A DNA stretch of 64,000 nt from Muricoccus roseus (GCF_900141905.1 NZ_FQZF01000010.1:62001-126000); one strand, 5' to 3'. Numbered from the stretch's first letter, positions 51,494 to 60,958 are shown. Program-made: numbers and translations. Notes: generated from the sequence alone by a model not told the origin.

Positions 51494-52999
51494 CTACCAG
51501 TAGCCCAGCAGCTTCCACCAGATCCCTCCAAGGACCGCGAAGATGGCCAGCTCGCCGACGCACATCAGGAAGCCCACGCGCCACCAGTTGCCCAGGGTCA
51601 CGTAACCGCTGCCGAAGATGATCGGCGAGGTGCCGGTCGCGTAATGGGTGAGCGTCATCATGATGGTCGAGCCGGCGGTCATCATCAGCAGGAAGGGAAC
51701 GTGGTACTCGGGCGGCACCAGCTGCACGCCCACGGTGAGGAAGGCGAGCATCATCGCGCTGACATGCGCCGTGGTGCTGGCGAACAGGTAGTGCGAGAAC
51801 ACGAACAGCAGCACCAGCAGCGCGGCGGCAGCCTCCCAACCCATGCCCGCCGCGATGATCCCGTTCTTCAACCCATTGGAGAACCAGCCGATCACGCCGA
51901 CCTTGTTCAGCTGCTCCGCCATCATGACCAGCGCGCCGAACCAGACCAGCGTGTCCCATGCGCTCTTCTCGGAGAGCACGTCGTCCCAGTCGATGGTGCC
52001 GGTGATGATGAGGGTGAACAGCCCCACGAAGGCGACCGCGGTCGGATCCAGGGTGAAGGCCGGGCCGAGCAGCATCGCCGGGACATTGGCCCAGAGGACC
52101 AGCAGAAGCACGAAGGTGCCGATCATCACCTTCTCCTTCCCGCTCAGGGGGCCCATGCGCTTGAGCTCCTCGCGCGCGTAGTCGACCGCGCCCGGGGTGG
52201 CCTTCACCTCGGGCGGGGAAAGCAGGCCGATCGCGAGCGGCATCAGCAGCAGGCAGGCGAGGCCGGGCAGGAGCATGCACAAGGCCCAGGTCGTCCAGGA
52301 CAGGTGGAAGCTGCCATTGGTCACCCGCGCCACGTAGTCCACGACCAACGGGTTGGGCGCGGTCGCGGTGACGAACATCCCGGAGGTGATCGTGTTGGCA
52401 TGTATGTTCACGAGCGCCAGATAGGTGCCGATCTTGCGCTCGGTGCCGTTGGCAGGGTCCGAGCCGAAGGCCGTGGCGATGGACTTCATGATCGGATGCA
52501 CGATGCCGCCGCCGCGCGCGGTGTTGCTGGGCGTGAACGGCGCCAGCACCAGCTCGCATACCGCGAGGCCATAGCCGATGCCGGTGGTCCGGCGGCCAAG
52601 CAGTGAGATGAAGACCAGGCCGATCCGGCTGCCGAGCCCTGTCTTCTTCAGGCCGCGCGAGATCAGGATCGCCACGACGATCAGCCAGATCAGCGGGTTG
52701 GAGAAGCTGGCCAGCGCATCGGCGACGGCGCCTTTGGACGAGGTGGAGGTGACCTGCGACAGCGCGATGATCACGATCGCCATCATCGCCATCACGCCGA
52801 TCGGCATGACCTTGAGGATGATGGCCACGATGGTTGTCAGGAAGATCGCCACCAGCCCCCATGCCTTGGGTGTCAGCCCATCAGGCGTCGGCACCATCAG
52901 CAGTGCGAAGAGTACGAGGGTGGTGATGATGGCCGGCTTCAGCCGGAATGGAACGACGCTGTTGAAGTACAGGAACATCGCTCGAAGACGCTCGTACAT
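51494..52999 (-). CDS. DASS-family anion transporter (CitT/di- and tricarboxylate type)
   Basis: A 501-residue protein with about twelve membrane helices. Family landmarks: LVLAPFTPSNTARGGGIVHPI (the conserved SNT motif), NIHANTITSGMFVTATAPNP, VWFGALVMMAEQLNKVGVI and LTHYATGTSPIIFGSGYV (second SNT-like motif). DASS proteins carry dicarboxylates or citrate, either with Na+ or by exchange. It follows the NuoF/FrdA/FrdB-like genes on the same strand after 116 bp, suggesting import of the dicarboxylate that enzyme acts on, or fumarate/succinate exchange. Confidence 0.92.
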   Translation of the reverse strand: MYERLRAMFLYFNSVVPFRLKPAIITTLVLFALLMVPTPDGLTPKAWGLVAIFLTTIVAIILKVMPIGVMAMMAIVIIALSQVTSTSSKGAVADALASFSNPLIWLIVVAILISRGLKKTGLGSRIGLVFISLLGRRTTGIGYGLAVCELVLAPFTPSNTARGGGIVHPIMKSIATAFGSDPANGTERKIGTYLALVNIHANTITSGMFVTATAPNPLVVDYVARVTNGSFHLSWTTWALCMLLPGLACLLLMPLAIGLLSPPEVKATPGAVDYAREELKRMGPLSGKEKVMIGTFVLLLVLWANVPAMLLGPAFTLDPTAVAFVGLFTLIITGTIDWDDVLSEKSAWDTLVWFGALVMMAEQLNKVGVIGWFSNGLKNGIIAAGMGWEAAAALLVLLFVFSHYLFASTTAHVSAMMLAFLTVGVQLVPPEYHVPFLLMMTAGSTIMMTLTHYATGTSPIIFGSGYVTLGNWWRVGFLMCVGELAIFAVLGGIWWKLLGYW

Positions 53000-53115
53000 C
53001 GCGGGTCCTTGTCGATCTGTGCCGGGGCCAGGTTGGTCGCATACGGGGCAGGCGCGTGGCAGGGGCGGAGGTTTGGGTGTGGGCGATCCGTGGAGGGGGC
53101 GCGGCGCCTTGCGGC

Positions 53116-54360
53116 TCAGCCGTGTCTCAGCGCCCGCTCATACTCGCCGCGGAAGGTCTTGATGGAGCTGGCCAGCACGGTGGCCGCCCCATCCACCAGG
53201 CCGCAGCGGCCGCTGCCCGGCAGCAGTTGCGTCAGGTTCTCCAGCGCCTCCAGATCGCCGGGCCGTCCGGCCCCTGCCTCGATCCTGCCGAGGATACGGG
53301 ACACCTGGTGCGTCCCGACCTTGCAGGGGGGGCACTGGCCGCAGGAATTGGCTGCGAAGAAGGCTACATACTCCGCCGTCTTGCGGAGGATGCTGGTTCC
53401 CTCTCCCACCACGATCATGGCGCCCGTGCCGAGGCGGGATCCGCGGTCGCGAAGGCTGTCGAAGTCGAGCGCGACGTCGAGATACGCGTCGGTCAGCAGC
53501 GTGTTAGAGGGGCCGCCGGTGAAGACGGCCTTGAAGCCCCGATCCGCCAGCATCCCGCCGCCGCAGCCGAAGACCAGTTCCCGCAGCGAGGTTCCCATCG
53601 GCAACTCGTGCAGGCCGGGGCGCAGCACGTCGCCGGAGAGGGAGAAGAGCTTCGTCCCCGCCGCGCCGCCGCGTCCCAGTCCACGGTACCATTCCGGCCC
53701 ATGGCGCAGGATGTGCGGCACATGGGCGAAGGTCTCGACATTATTCAGCAGTGTCGGCGCGCCGTTCACGCCGGCCTCCGCCGGGAAGGGCGGCTTCAGC
53801 GAGGGAAACGGGAAGCGACCCATGACGCTGGCGACCGCGGCGGTCTCCTCCCCACCGACATAGAGGCCCGATCCCTCGAAGACCCCGATCCGCAGGGGCT
53901 CGCCCAGCGCTTCGGAGAGCCGGGACAGGAGATCGTGACCTGTCCAGGCCGCCACCGCCGCGCGGGTCGCTTCCACCGAGGCCGCCTCGCGTGGATTGAC
54001 GTAGAGGGCGACATTCGTGGCGCCGACGGCCAGCGCACCGATCAGCGCGCCCTCGATCACCTGGTGCGGCGTGCGGGAGAGCAGGAAGCGGTCCTTGAAG
54101 GTGCCGGGCTCGTCCTCATTGCCGTTGCAGATCACCCACTTGCCCTCGCCTGCAAGGCGGGGCTGGGCCGCGACGGCGGACCATTTCCGGTGCGTTGGGA
54201 AGCCGGCGCCGCCCAGGCCGCGCAGCCCGGCGGCCTCGATCGTCGGGATGATGGCGGCGGGGTCGTCGAGCGCCTGGGAGAGGCCCTCCCCACCCCCGGC
54301 CTTCAGCCAGGCATCGAGGTCGGGGCCGACGCGGATCGCCTCAGCGGTGAGTACGGTCAT
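53116..54360 (-). CDS. NuoF/HoxF-like NADH-binding FMN/[4Fe-4S] subunit
   Basis: A 414-residue protein with the NADH/FMN site GLRGLGGAGFPTHRKW and CNGNEDEPGTFKDR, the GSGLYVGGEETA segment, and a C-terminal [4Fe-4S] motif NSCGQCPPCKVGT plus a distant Cys in GSGRCGLVDG. No NuoE-like [2Fe-2S] or NuoG-like subunit is nearby; instead its start overlaps (ATGA) the FrdA-like gene. It would accept electrons from NADH, or give them to NAD+, in a three-subunit soluble complex with the FrdA-like and FrdB-like proteins. Confidence 0.88.
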   Translation of the reverse strand: MTVLTAEAIRVGPDLDAWLKAGGGEGLSQALDDPAAIIPTIEAAGLRGLGGAGFPTHRKWSAVAAQPRLAGEGKWVICNGNEDEPGTFKDRFLLSRTPHQVIEGALIGALAVGATNVALYVNPREAASVEATRAAVAAWTGHDLLSRLSEALGEPLRIGVFEGSGLYVGGEETAAVASVMGRFPFPSLKPPFPAEAGVNGAPTLLNNVETFAHVPHILRHGPEWYRGLGRGGAAGTKLFSLSGDVLRPGLHELPMGTSLRELVFGCGGGMLADRGFKAVFTGGPSNTLLTDAYLDVALDFDSLRDRGSRLGTGAMIVVGEGTSILRKTAEYVAFFAANSCGQCPPCKVGTHQVSRILGRIEAGAGRPGDLEALENLTQLLPGSGRCGLVDGAATVLASSIKTFRGEYERALRHG

Positions 54361-55985
54361 GCTGCCTTTCCTCGCGCCGTGGCGGCATCGAAGTTGCCGT
54401 AGGGGGGGAAGATCATCGGTGCCTTGCGGCTCAGCGACAGGCCCTGGATGAGCAGGGCGCGCCGCCAGTCCGCCAAGTGGGTCAGCCCGACATTGCGGGG
54501 GCGCTCCCCTCGTGCATCCGCGGCGGCGGCGGCGCCGGCACGGCGGCCGAAGGCCACCAGCTCCAGCAGCGCATTGCCCATCATCCGGTTCCGGCCGTGC
54601 AGGCCACCCACCACCTCGCCGGCGCAGAGCAGGCCGGGCACGTCCGTGCGCCCTGACGGATCGATCGCGACGCCGCCATTCTGGTAGTGCAGCGTCGGGC
54701 GGATCAGGAAGGGCTCGGCCGCCGCGTCGAAGCCGGCGCGATGCGCCAGATGGGTGAGGGTGACGAGGCTCCTGCCGAGGATACCGGGCTGCGCCCGCTC
54801 CAGCGAGGGCGTGTCGAGGAATACGCCCGTGCTGCCGTCCCGCTCCACTCCGCGCCCTTCGGCGATTTCGCGCAGAATGGCGGAGGCCACCACGTCGCGG
54901 GGGCGCAGCTCCTCCACGAAGCGCTGCCCCAGCCCGTTCACCAGGAAGGCGCCCGAGGAGCGCGCCGCCTCGCTCACCAGCGCCCCTTCGAGGTGGTGCG
55001 GCCAGGCGATGCCGGTGGGATGGTATTGGAAGCTGTCGATCTCCCGCAGCGGGGCGCCGAGCCGATACGCCAGCACCAGCCCATCGGCCGTGGCGCCGTA
55101 GTGGTTGGATGTGGGGAAGCCCGCGATGTGCAGCCGCCCGGACCCACCGGTGGCGAGCACCGTCGCCCCCGCGCGCACCAGCACCGTGCGTCCACGGGCG
55201 AGATCATGGAGCGCCGCCCCGGCACAGCGGCCGCGGTCGTCGGTCAGCAGCTCCATCGCGGGATGGCGGTCCATGATGACGATGCTGGGCTGCAGCAGGG
55301 TCGCTTCCCGCACCGCCCGCATCAGCTCCAGCCCTGTGAAATCGCGGTAGGAGAGCAGCCGCGCCGCGGTCGCGCCGCCCGGCGTCTTGCGCAGGAGCGT
55401 GCCGCCCATGCGCTGGCTGTTCTCCGTCAGGTCGAAGCTCATGCCTTCCTGGATGAGCCAGCGGACCGCATCCGGCCCGTCGGAGACGAGGGCGGAGACG
55501 AGCGCCTTGTCGGCTGCGAAATGGCCGGCCCGCAGCGTGTCCTCGAAATGGCGCTGGAGGCTGTCCTCCGCCCCCACGGCAGCCTGGATGCCGCCCTCGG
55601 CCATCACGGTGTTGCTGTCGCCGATCCGCAGCTTCGTGGCGAGCAGCACCCGGGCGCCGGCGCGCGCGGCCGTCAGGGCCGCGATACAGCCCGCACCGCC
55701 ACCGCCGATCACCAGCACATCCGTGTCGAGCATCGGCGCGCCGGCGATGTCCACGTCCTCCACCAGCGAATCCGCCTGGAGGAGATCGGCCAGTTCCGCC
55801 GGGCAGGGCAAGCCGGCGCTGGGGCCGACGCGCAGCGTCTGCATCGCCCCGGGCCGGTGGTCCGGATGAAAGCCATGCAGCAGCTCGGGGACCGGCAGTT
55901 CGCAGGCCCGCGGAGCGGCTGGCGCCGCGCTTCGCCAGGCCTCAAGCGCGCGGGCATGGGGGACACTCACCGGGGCGACGCTCAC
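54357..55985 (-). CDS. Fumarate reductase/succinate dehydrogenase-like flavoprotein subunit
   Basis: A 542-residue protein starting at a GTG (55985) that overlaps the previous stop as GTGA. FAD site: DVLVIGGGGAGCIAALTAARAGARVLLATK near residue 88. The motif GDSNTVMAEGGIQAAVG carries Asn where SdhA/FrdA have the histidine that binds FAD covalently, so FAD is probably non-covalent, as in NadB and soluble reductases. Substrate-site motifs FQYHPTGIAWP, RFVEELRPRD and PTLHYQNGGVAID are kept. About 85 N-terminal residues precede the Rossmann fold, longer than usual. No membrane anchor gene accompanies it. Confidence 0.88.
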   Translation of the reverse strand: MSVAPVSVPHARALEAWRSAAPAAPRACELPVPELLHGFHPDHRPGAMQTLRVGPSAGLPCPAELADLLQADSLVEDVDIAGAPMLDTDVLVIGGGGAGCIAALTAARAGARVLLATKLRIGDSNTVMAEGGIQAAVGAEDSLQRHFEDTLRAGHFAADKALVSALVSDGPDAVRWLIQEGMSFDLTENSQRMGGTLLRKTPGGATAARLLSYRDFTGLELMRAVREATLLQPSIVIMDRHPAMELLTDDRGRCAGAALHDLARGRTVLVRAGATVLATGGSGRLHIAGFPTSNHYGATADGLVLAYRLGAPLREIDSFQYHPTGIAWPHHLEGALVSEAARSSGAFLVNGLGQRFVEELRPRDVVASAILREIAEGRGVERDGSTGVFLDTPSLERAQPGILGRSLVTLTHLAHRAGFDAAAEPFLIRPTLHYQNGGVAIDPSGRTDVPGLLCAGEVVGGLHGRNRMMGNALLELVAFGRRAGAAAAADARGERPRNVGLTHLADWRRALLIQGLSLSRKAPMIFPPYGNFDAATARGKAA

Positions 55986-56653
55986 GGAGCCACCGGCGGG
56001 TTCGCGCCGGGCGCGTCGGGGTCGATGACCTGGCGCCCATCCTCGATCTCGTGGAGGCGCATGATCAGGTCCGAGGGGCGCAGCGTCAGCGAGGCCGCCA
56101 TGCGGCGCACGAACTGGCCGAGATGCGCCGGGTCGATATGCTCCGGGCAGGCGGCGACGCAGAGGTTGCACATGACGCAGTGATCGAAGAGCTCCGCCGC
56201 CGCGAAGGCCTGGCCCACCGCGGCGAGGTTCACCATGCGCTGCACCTCGATGCCTTTGGGGCAGGCGCGGTCGCAGCCGCTGCAATGGCGGCAGTTCTTG
56301 GCCTCGGGGAAGACCTTGTCGATCTCGTCGATCGCGGTCCAGCTGTCGGTCAGCGCGTGCAGGTCATAGGCATGGGGGCGGCGGGCGGGGAAGTGGTCGA
56401 GGAAGGACACCTGCATCCCCTCCTCCGGGAGGGTCTCGCAGGCCAGCGCGGTGCCGGCCAGCCGCTCCCCCTTGCGGCGCACCAGCACGCGGCAGGCGCC
56501 GCACACGCCCTGCCCCATGCAGCCGACATTCTCCGTCAGCGGCAGCCCCGCGGCGGCCCAGGCCTGTAACAGAGATGTCTTGGAGCTGGACTCGATCCGA
56601 TGGCCATCGAAGACGAAATGCACGTGCTCCGTCACCGCTGCGTCATCCGCCAT
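55982..56653 (-). CDS. Fumarate reductase/succinate dehydrogenase-like iron-sulfur subunit
   Basis: A 223-residue ferredoxin-type subunit. A plant-type [2Fe-2S] site has Cys45, Cys51, Cys54 and Cys72. Two C-x2-C-x2-C-x3-C sets follow: Cys121/124/127/131 (NCRHCSGCDRACPKG) and Cys159/162/165/169 (CVMCNLCVAACPE). Two full [4Fe-4S] motifs differ from the [3Fe-4S] site of membrane SdhB. There is no CCG domain, unlike thiol:fumarate reductase TfrB. It starts the operon with the FrdA-like and NuoF-like genes and would wire NADH oxidation to the flavoprotein. Confidence 0.88.
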   Translation of the reverse strand: MADDAAVTEHVHFVFDGHRIESSSKTSLLQAWAAAGLPLTENVGCMGQGVCGACRVLVRRKGERLAGTALACETLPEEGMQVSFLDHFPARRPHAYDLHALTDSWTAIDEIDKVFPEAKNCRHCSGCDRACPKGIEVQRMVNLAAVGQAFAAAELFDHCVMCNLCVAACPEHIDPAHLGQFVRRMAASLTLRPSDLIMRLHEIEDGRQVIDPDAPGANPPVAP

Positions 56654-56826
56654 CCCTGCAAATCTCCCTCATGGTGCCGCGCGGACACAGGTAAGGCGGC
56701 GAGGACTGTCGGACCACCCCGGCGGGAATCATCCGTTGATCCTGGTTAACCCGGCGCTTATGCACCTTGCCTATCACGCCCTGCCTGCCACCCGCCGCCT
56801 TTATTGCTCCACCAGGTGCACGAGAC

Positions 56827-58323
56827 ATGTACAACCACCGCATCCGTCGCCCTTCCCTTCTCGACAAGGTCTGCACGCCGGAGCAGGCGGCCCGTCTCAT
56901 CCAGGACGGCATGACCGTGGGCATGAGCGGCTTTACGCGGGCGGGTGAGGCGAAGGCGGTGCCGCTGGCCATGGCCGAGCGGGCGATGGTGGATCCCTTC
57001 CAGATCACGCTGATGACGGGCGCATCTCTCGGCAATGACATCGACCGGCGGCTGACGGAAGCCGGGATCCTGGCACGCCGCCTGCCCTTCCAGGTCGATC
57101 CCGTGCTCCGCGCCGCCATCAACCGGGGGGAGGTGATGTTCGTTGACCAGCATCTGTCCGAGACGGTGGAGCTGCTGCGGTCCCGCCAGATGGGCCCAAT
57201 CGATGTCGCGATCGTGGAGGCCGCCGCGATCCGCGAGGATGGGGGCATTATCCCGACCACCTCGGTCGGCAATTCGGCGACCTTCGCCATTCTGGCCGAG
57301 AAGGTGATCGTGGAGATCAATCTCAGCCAGCCGATGGAGCTGGAGGGGCTGCACGACGTCTACATTCCCACGCGCCGCCCGCATCGCGAGCCGATCCCGG
57401 TGACATCGTGCGAGAGCCGCGTCGGGCTTCCCTATATTCCGATCGAGCCGACGAAGATCGCGGCCATCGTCTTCTCCGAGCGCAGTGACAGCCCCTCGGC
57501 CAACGAGCCGCCGGATGCGGAGACGGCGGCCATCGCGGGCCACCTTATCGAGTTCTTCCGCCATGAGGTGAAGCAGGGCCGCCTGGGCATGGGGCTTGCC
57601 CCGCTCCAGGCCGGCATCGGCACGATCGCCAATGCGGTGCTGCACGGGCTGATCGACAGCCCGTTCCGGGACCTGAGGATGTACAGCGAGGTTCTGCAGG
57701 ACAGCACGATCGAGCTGTTCGACGCCGGTAAGCTCTCCTTCGCCTCCGGCTCCTCCATCACCCTCGGTCCCCGGATGACGGAGCGCTTCCTCTCTAACCT
57801 GGCGAGCTACAAGGACAGGATCGTCCTGCGGCCTCAGGAGATCAGCAACCATCCCGAGGTGATTCGCCGTCTCGGCATCATCGGCATCAACACGGCGCTG
57901 GAGTTCGACATCTACGGTAACGTCAACTCGACCCATGTGAACGGGACGCAGATGATGAACGGCATCGGCGGCTCCGGGGACTTCGCGCGCAACGCCTACA
58001 TGTCCATCTTCGTGGCCCGCTCCACGGCCAAGAGTCATGCGATCTCCTCCGTGGTGCCGATGGTGACGCATGTGGACCATAACGAGCATGATGTGGACGT
58101 GCTGGTGACCGAGATGGGTCTGGCCGACCTCCGTGGGCTTGCCCCGCGCGAAAGGGCGCGGGTCATCATCGAGCGCTGCGTCCATCCGCTCTACCGGGAC
58201 GCCGCCCTCGACTATGCCGCGCGCGCCGCGAGACTCGGCGGGCATACCCCGCATCTCCTGCAGGAGGCGTTCGACTGGCACCTGCGCCGGATGCGCACGG
58301 GAACCATGCTCGACCCGACGTGA
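56827..58323 (+). CDS. AarC-like acetyl/succinyl-CoA transferase or hydrolase
   Basis: A 498-residue class I CoA-transferase. The catalytic Glu288 lies in MYSEVLQDS; family segments are VGMSGFTRAGEAKAVP, IIPTTSVGNSATF, YGNVNSTHVNGTQMMNGIGG and SGDFARNAYMSIF, and HTPHLLQEAFDWHLRRMRTG at the end. The whole pattern follows succinyl-CoA:acetate CoA-transferase AarC of Acetobacter as I recall it. It moves CoA between acetate and succinyl-CoA, closing a modified citric-acid cycle; propionyl- or acetyl-CoA variants are possible. It is divergent from the FrdB-like operon, another sign of C4-acid metabolism here. Confidence 0.88.
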   Translation: MYNHRIRRPSLLDKVCTPEQAARLIQDGMTVGMSGFTRAGEAKAVPLAMAERAMVDPFQITLMTGASLGNDIDRRLTEAGILARRLPFQVDPVLRAAINRGEVMFVDQHLSETVELLRSRQMGPIDVAIVEAAAIREDGGIIPTTSVGNSATFAILAEKVIVEINLSQPMELEGLHDVYIPTRRPHREPIPVTSCESRVGLPYIPIEPTKIAAIVFSERSDSPSANEPPDAETAAIAGHLIEFFRHEVKQGRLGMGLAPLQAGIGTIANAVLHGLIDSPFRDLRMYSEVLQDSTIELFDAGKLSFASGSSITLGPRMTERFLSNLASYKDRIVLRPQEISNHPEVIRRLGIIGINTALEFDIYGNVNSTHVNGTQMMNGIGGSGDFARNAYMSIFVARSTAKSHAISSVVPMVTHVDHNEHDVDVLVTEMGLADLRGLAPRERARVIIERCVHPLYRDAALDYAARAARLGGHTPHLLQEAFDWHLRRMRTGTMLDPT

Positions 58324-58450
58324 CGCGGCGGGCGCGGGAGACGGTTCTTCGGCCGCGAATCGGCGCGGGGCCGCGGCTTCACACCTTTTTCACACCACCG
58401 CCGCGACGCATGGGCTAGGGCAGCGGCCCTGTCGCGGATGGGGTTTTTCG

Positions 58451-59992
58451 ATGAAGCAGTTGAAGCCGGCCGCTCGACTCCCCGTGAAGAAGCCGGCACG
58501 CGCCATGCGGCCATCGCCCAGGCCGGACATCGTCGCGCTGCACGGTGAGGTCGCCCGCCTTCGCCAGGCCGTGCGCGAGGAAGGGGAGGCCGCCGTCGCC
58601 GGCTGGGCCGAGTGCCTGCATCGGCCGGAGTTCGGCCCGAGCGCGAGAAACCTGGCCCACTACCTCGCCCTGCGGCACCGGGACCTTCGCGCGTTGCAGT
58701 CGCCGCTGATGGCGCTTGGCCTGTCCTCGCTGGGGCGGCTGGAGAGCCGCGTGCTTCCGGGGCTGGAGGCGGTCGAGGCCACGCTCGGGCGGCTAGCCGG
58801 GCAGGAAGGGGGCGATTGGCCCTCGGAGGCGGCCTTCTTTGCCGGCCAGGAACTGCTCGCGCGGCGGACGGAGGAGGTGCTCGGGCCGGTCTCGCCGGAC
58901 CGGCAGGTCGGCCTTCTCGTGACCTGCCCCTCCGAGGCGGCCGATGGGCCCGGCTTCATGCTCGAGCTCGCGCGGTGCGGCGTGGAGGCCGTGCGGATCA
59001 ACTGCGCCCATGACGACGCGACGATCTGGGCCCGCATGGTGGAGCATGTCCGGGCTGCGGAGAGCGAGACCGGCCGCCGCCTGCGGATTCTGATGGACCT
59101 GGCCGGCCCCAAGATCCGCACGGGCAAGGTCCGCCATCTGCGCGATGGAAAGCGCATCCTTGAGGGCGCGCGTCTCGCCATCGTGCCGCCCGGCGGCCTC
59201 CGCCGGCTGGACGAGGACGAGGCCGACTTCGCCGCGGAATGCACTCTGGCCGAGGTGTTCGGCATGGCCAGGGCAGGAGAGCGGGTCTTCCTGGATGACG
59301 GCAAAATCGGCGCCGTGATCGACCGTGCCGATGATGGGTGCCTCCTCACCCGCGTCACGCGGGCGGACGCCAAGGGCGTGAAGCTGAAGCGGGAAAAGGG
59401 GATCAACTTCCCCGATACGGATCTGCGCTGCGCTGCGTTGACCGCGAAGGACCTGGAGGACCTCGACTTCATCGTGCGTCATGCGGATGGGGTCGGCTAC
59501 TCCTTCGTGCAGTCTGCGGCAGACATGAAGGATCTGCAGGATGCGCTCGCGGCGCGCCGGCCGGAGGACTGGCAGCGCCTCTCCGTGATCCTGAAGATCG
59601 AGACCCAGCGTGCCGTGAGGGCCCTGCCGGAGATCGTCGTTCGCGCCGCCGGACGGCAGCCCACCGCGATCATGATCGCCCGCGGGGATCTCGCGGTGGA
59701 GATCGGCTTCGCACGGGTGGCCGAGATGCAGGAGGAGATCCTTTGGATCGGCGAGGCGGCGCATGTTCCGGTGATCTGGGCCACTCAGGTCCTGGAGAAC
59801 CTGGTGAAGAAGGGCATGCCTTCGCGCGGGGAGATGACGGACGCAGCCATGGCATCCCGTGCCGAATGCGTCATGCTCAACAAGGGCCCGCACGTGTTCG
59901 AGGCGGTTCGGGAGCTGGACACGCTGCTTCGGCGGATGGCCGAGCATCAGCATAAGAAGACCCCGCGGTTGCGGCGCCTCGCCAGCTGGTAG
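58451..59992 (+). CDS. Atypical pyruvate kinase with N-terminal extension
   Basis: A 513-residue protein. The pyruvate kinase barrel begins near residue 155 (QVGLLVTCPSEAADGPGFML, VEAVRINCAHDD) and keeps RILMDLAGPKIRTGKV, FLDDGKIGAVI, the Lys of VILKIETQRAVRALPEIV, MIARGDLAVEIGFARVAEMQ and WATQVLENLVKKGMPSRGEM. The first 150 residues form an extra helical, Arg/Leu-rich domain of unknown function, and the usual C-terminal allosteric domain is missing: the sequence stops about 25 residues after CVMLNKGPHVFEAV. So it would make ATP and pyruvate from PEP with altered regulation. A GGGG-TTTTTCG stretch precedes the ATG; no clear ribosome site. Confidence 0.85.
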   Translation: MKQLKPAARLPVKKPARAMRPSPRPDIVALHGEVARLRQAVREEGEAAVAGWAECLHRPEFGPSARNLAHYLALRHRDLRALQSPLMALGLSSLGRLESRVLPGLEAVEATLGRLAGQEGGDWPSEAAFFAGQELLARRTEEVLGPVSPDRQVGLLVTCPSEAADGPGFMLELARCGVEAVRINCAHDDATIWARMVEHVRAAESETGRRLRILMDLAGPKIRTGKVRHLRDGKRILEGARLAIVPPGGLRRLDEDEADFAAECTLAEVFGMARAGERVFLDDGKIGAVIDRADDGCLLTRVTRADAKGVKLKREKGINFPDTDLRCAALTAKDLEDLDFIVRHADGVGYSFVQSAADMKDLQDALAARRPEDWQRLSVILKIETQRAVRALPEIVVRAAGRQPTAIMIARGDLAVEIGFARVAEMQEEILWIGEAAHVPVIWATQVLENLVKKGMPSRGEMTDAAMASRAECVMLNKGPHVFEAVRELDTLLRRMAEHQHKKTPRLRRLASW

Positions 59993-60108
59993 ACGTGGCG
60001 GTGGCCGCGATCGCGGCGGTGAGGGATTCTGGGCACGCAGGCGGCGGAAGCTGGCGGGAAGGCGCCGGTCAGGGTTCGGGGATGGGCGCGATCATTCGGC
60101 CGGGCGGC

Positions 60109-60840
60109 CTAGCCAGGAAGGTGCCCGCCCGTCTGCGTCATGACCTCGATGACCCGGCGCTTGGAGCTCTCGATATGCGCCATCATATGGGCCAGCGCCT
60201 CATCGGGGCGTCCCTCAGCGAGGGATTGCAGGAAGGCGAGATGCTCGCGCATGGCGGGCACGACCTGCATCGGGCGAAGCGCTTCCGCATCGAAGCGAAT
60301 CAGCCGGACATGCAGGCTATTCACGCGATAGATCTCAGACAGGATCTCGTTGCCGATCGCGTCCACCATCATGTCATGAAGGCCCCAGTCAACCGCCTGC
60401 GCGTCCTTCTCCAGGGATGCGTCGGATCGCGAGGCGAGGGCCCGCGTCAGGATCGCCTCATGCGCGGCAATCTGCTCGCGGACGATGGCAGGGGGCGTGG
60501 TCCGGGCGAAATGGAGCGTTGCCTCCCGCTCGACCATGGCGCGGACCTGCCAGGCATTGCGGATGAGCTTCATGTCGACGGGAGCGACCTGGAGGCCGCG
60601 CTTGGGGACGGCGCGGATCAGCCCGGCCGCCTCCAGCCGCGGTACCATCTCCCGCACCGCGGCGAGCGACATGCCGAGCAGGCCTACCAACTCCCGCTGG
60701 GAGACGAACTGCCCGGGCCGGATGCGGGCGTCGATGATCTGCTGCCGGAAGCCCTGGTAGGCCAGGCTGCGCTGGGTTGCTGGCGCGGCGCCAACCTCTC
60801 CCGCCTCCATGGTCGTTGCTGCCTCAGCCCTGGCCACCAT
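60109..60840 (-). CDS. GntR-family regulator, FCD subfamily
   Basis: A 243-residue protein from the ATG at 60840; GTG at 60846 and ATG at 60810 are alternatives. The winged helix is seen in SLAYQGFRQQIIDARIRPGQ and QRELVGLLGMSLAAVREMVP, and the all-helical FCD effector domain in WQVRAMVEREATLHFA, DWGLHDMMVDAIGN, HVRLIRFDAEA and AMREHLAFLQSLAEG, the last with metal-binding His residues. It is divergent from the DapA-family gene, and two TGACATGT sites lie between them. It probably represses that operon until a carboxylate ligand binds. Confidence 0.9.
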   Translation of the reverse strand: MVARAEAATTMEAGEVGAAPATQRSLAYQGFRQQIIDARIRPGQFVSQRELVGLLGMSLAAVREMVPRLEAAGLIRAVPKRGLQVAPVDMKLIRNAWQVRAMVEREATLHFARTTPPAIVREQIAAHEAILTRALASRSDASLEKDAQAVDWGLHDMMVDAIGNEILSEIYRVNSLHVRLIRFDAEALRPMQVVPAMREHLAFLQSLAEGRPDEALAHMMAHIESSKRRVIEVMTQTGGHLPG

Positions 60841-60917
60841 CAGCACGCATGCTCCTTGTCTGGCCGACCGATTATCGCGCGTGCCCACGACGCCGGCCAG
60901 CTTTATTGAACGGTGGT

Positions 60918-60958
60918 TGACATGTCAGCATGGTGCCGGCCAGAGTTCTGACATGTTA
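60918..60958. promoter_or_regulatory. Paired TGACATGTYA sites, candidate GntR/FCD operators
   Basis: TGACATGTCA (60918-60927, perfect palindrome) and TGACATGTTA (60949-60958) are 31 bp apart, three helical turns. They sit between the divergent GntR and DapA-family genes, 57-97 bp upstream of the latter. Confidence 0.5.
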
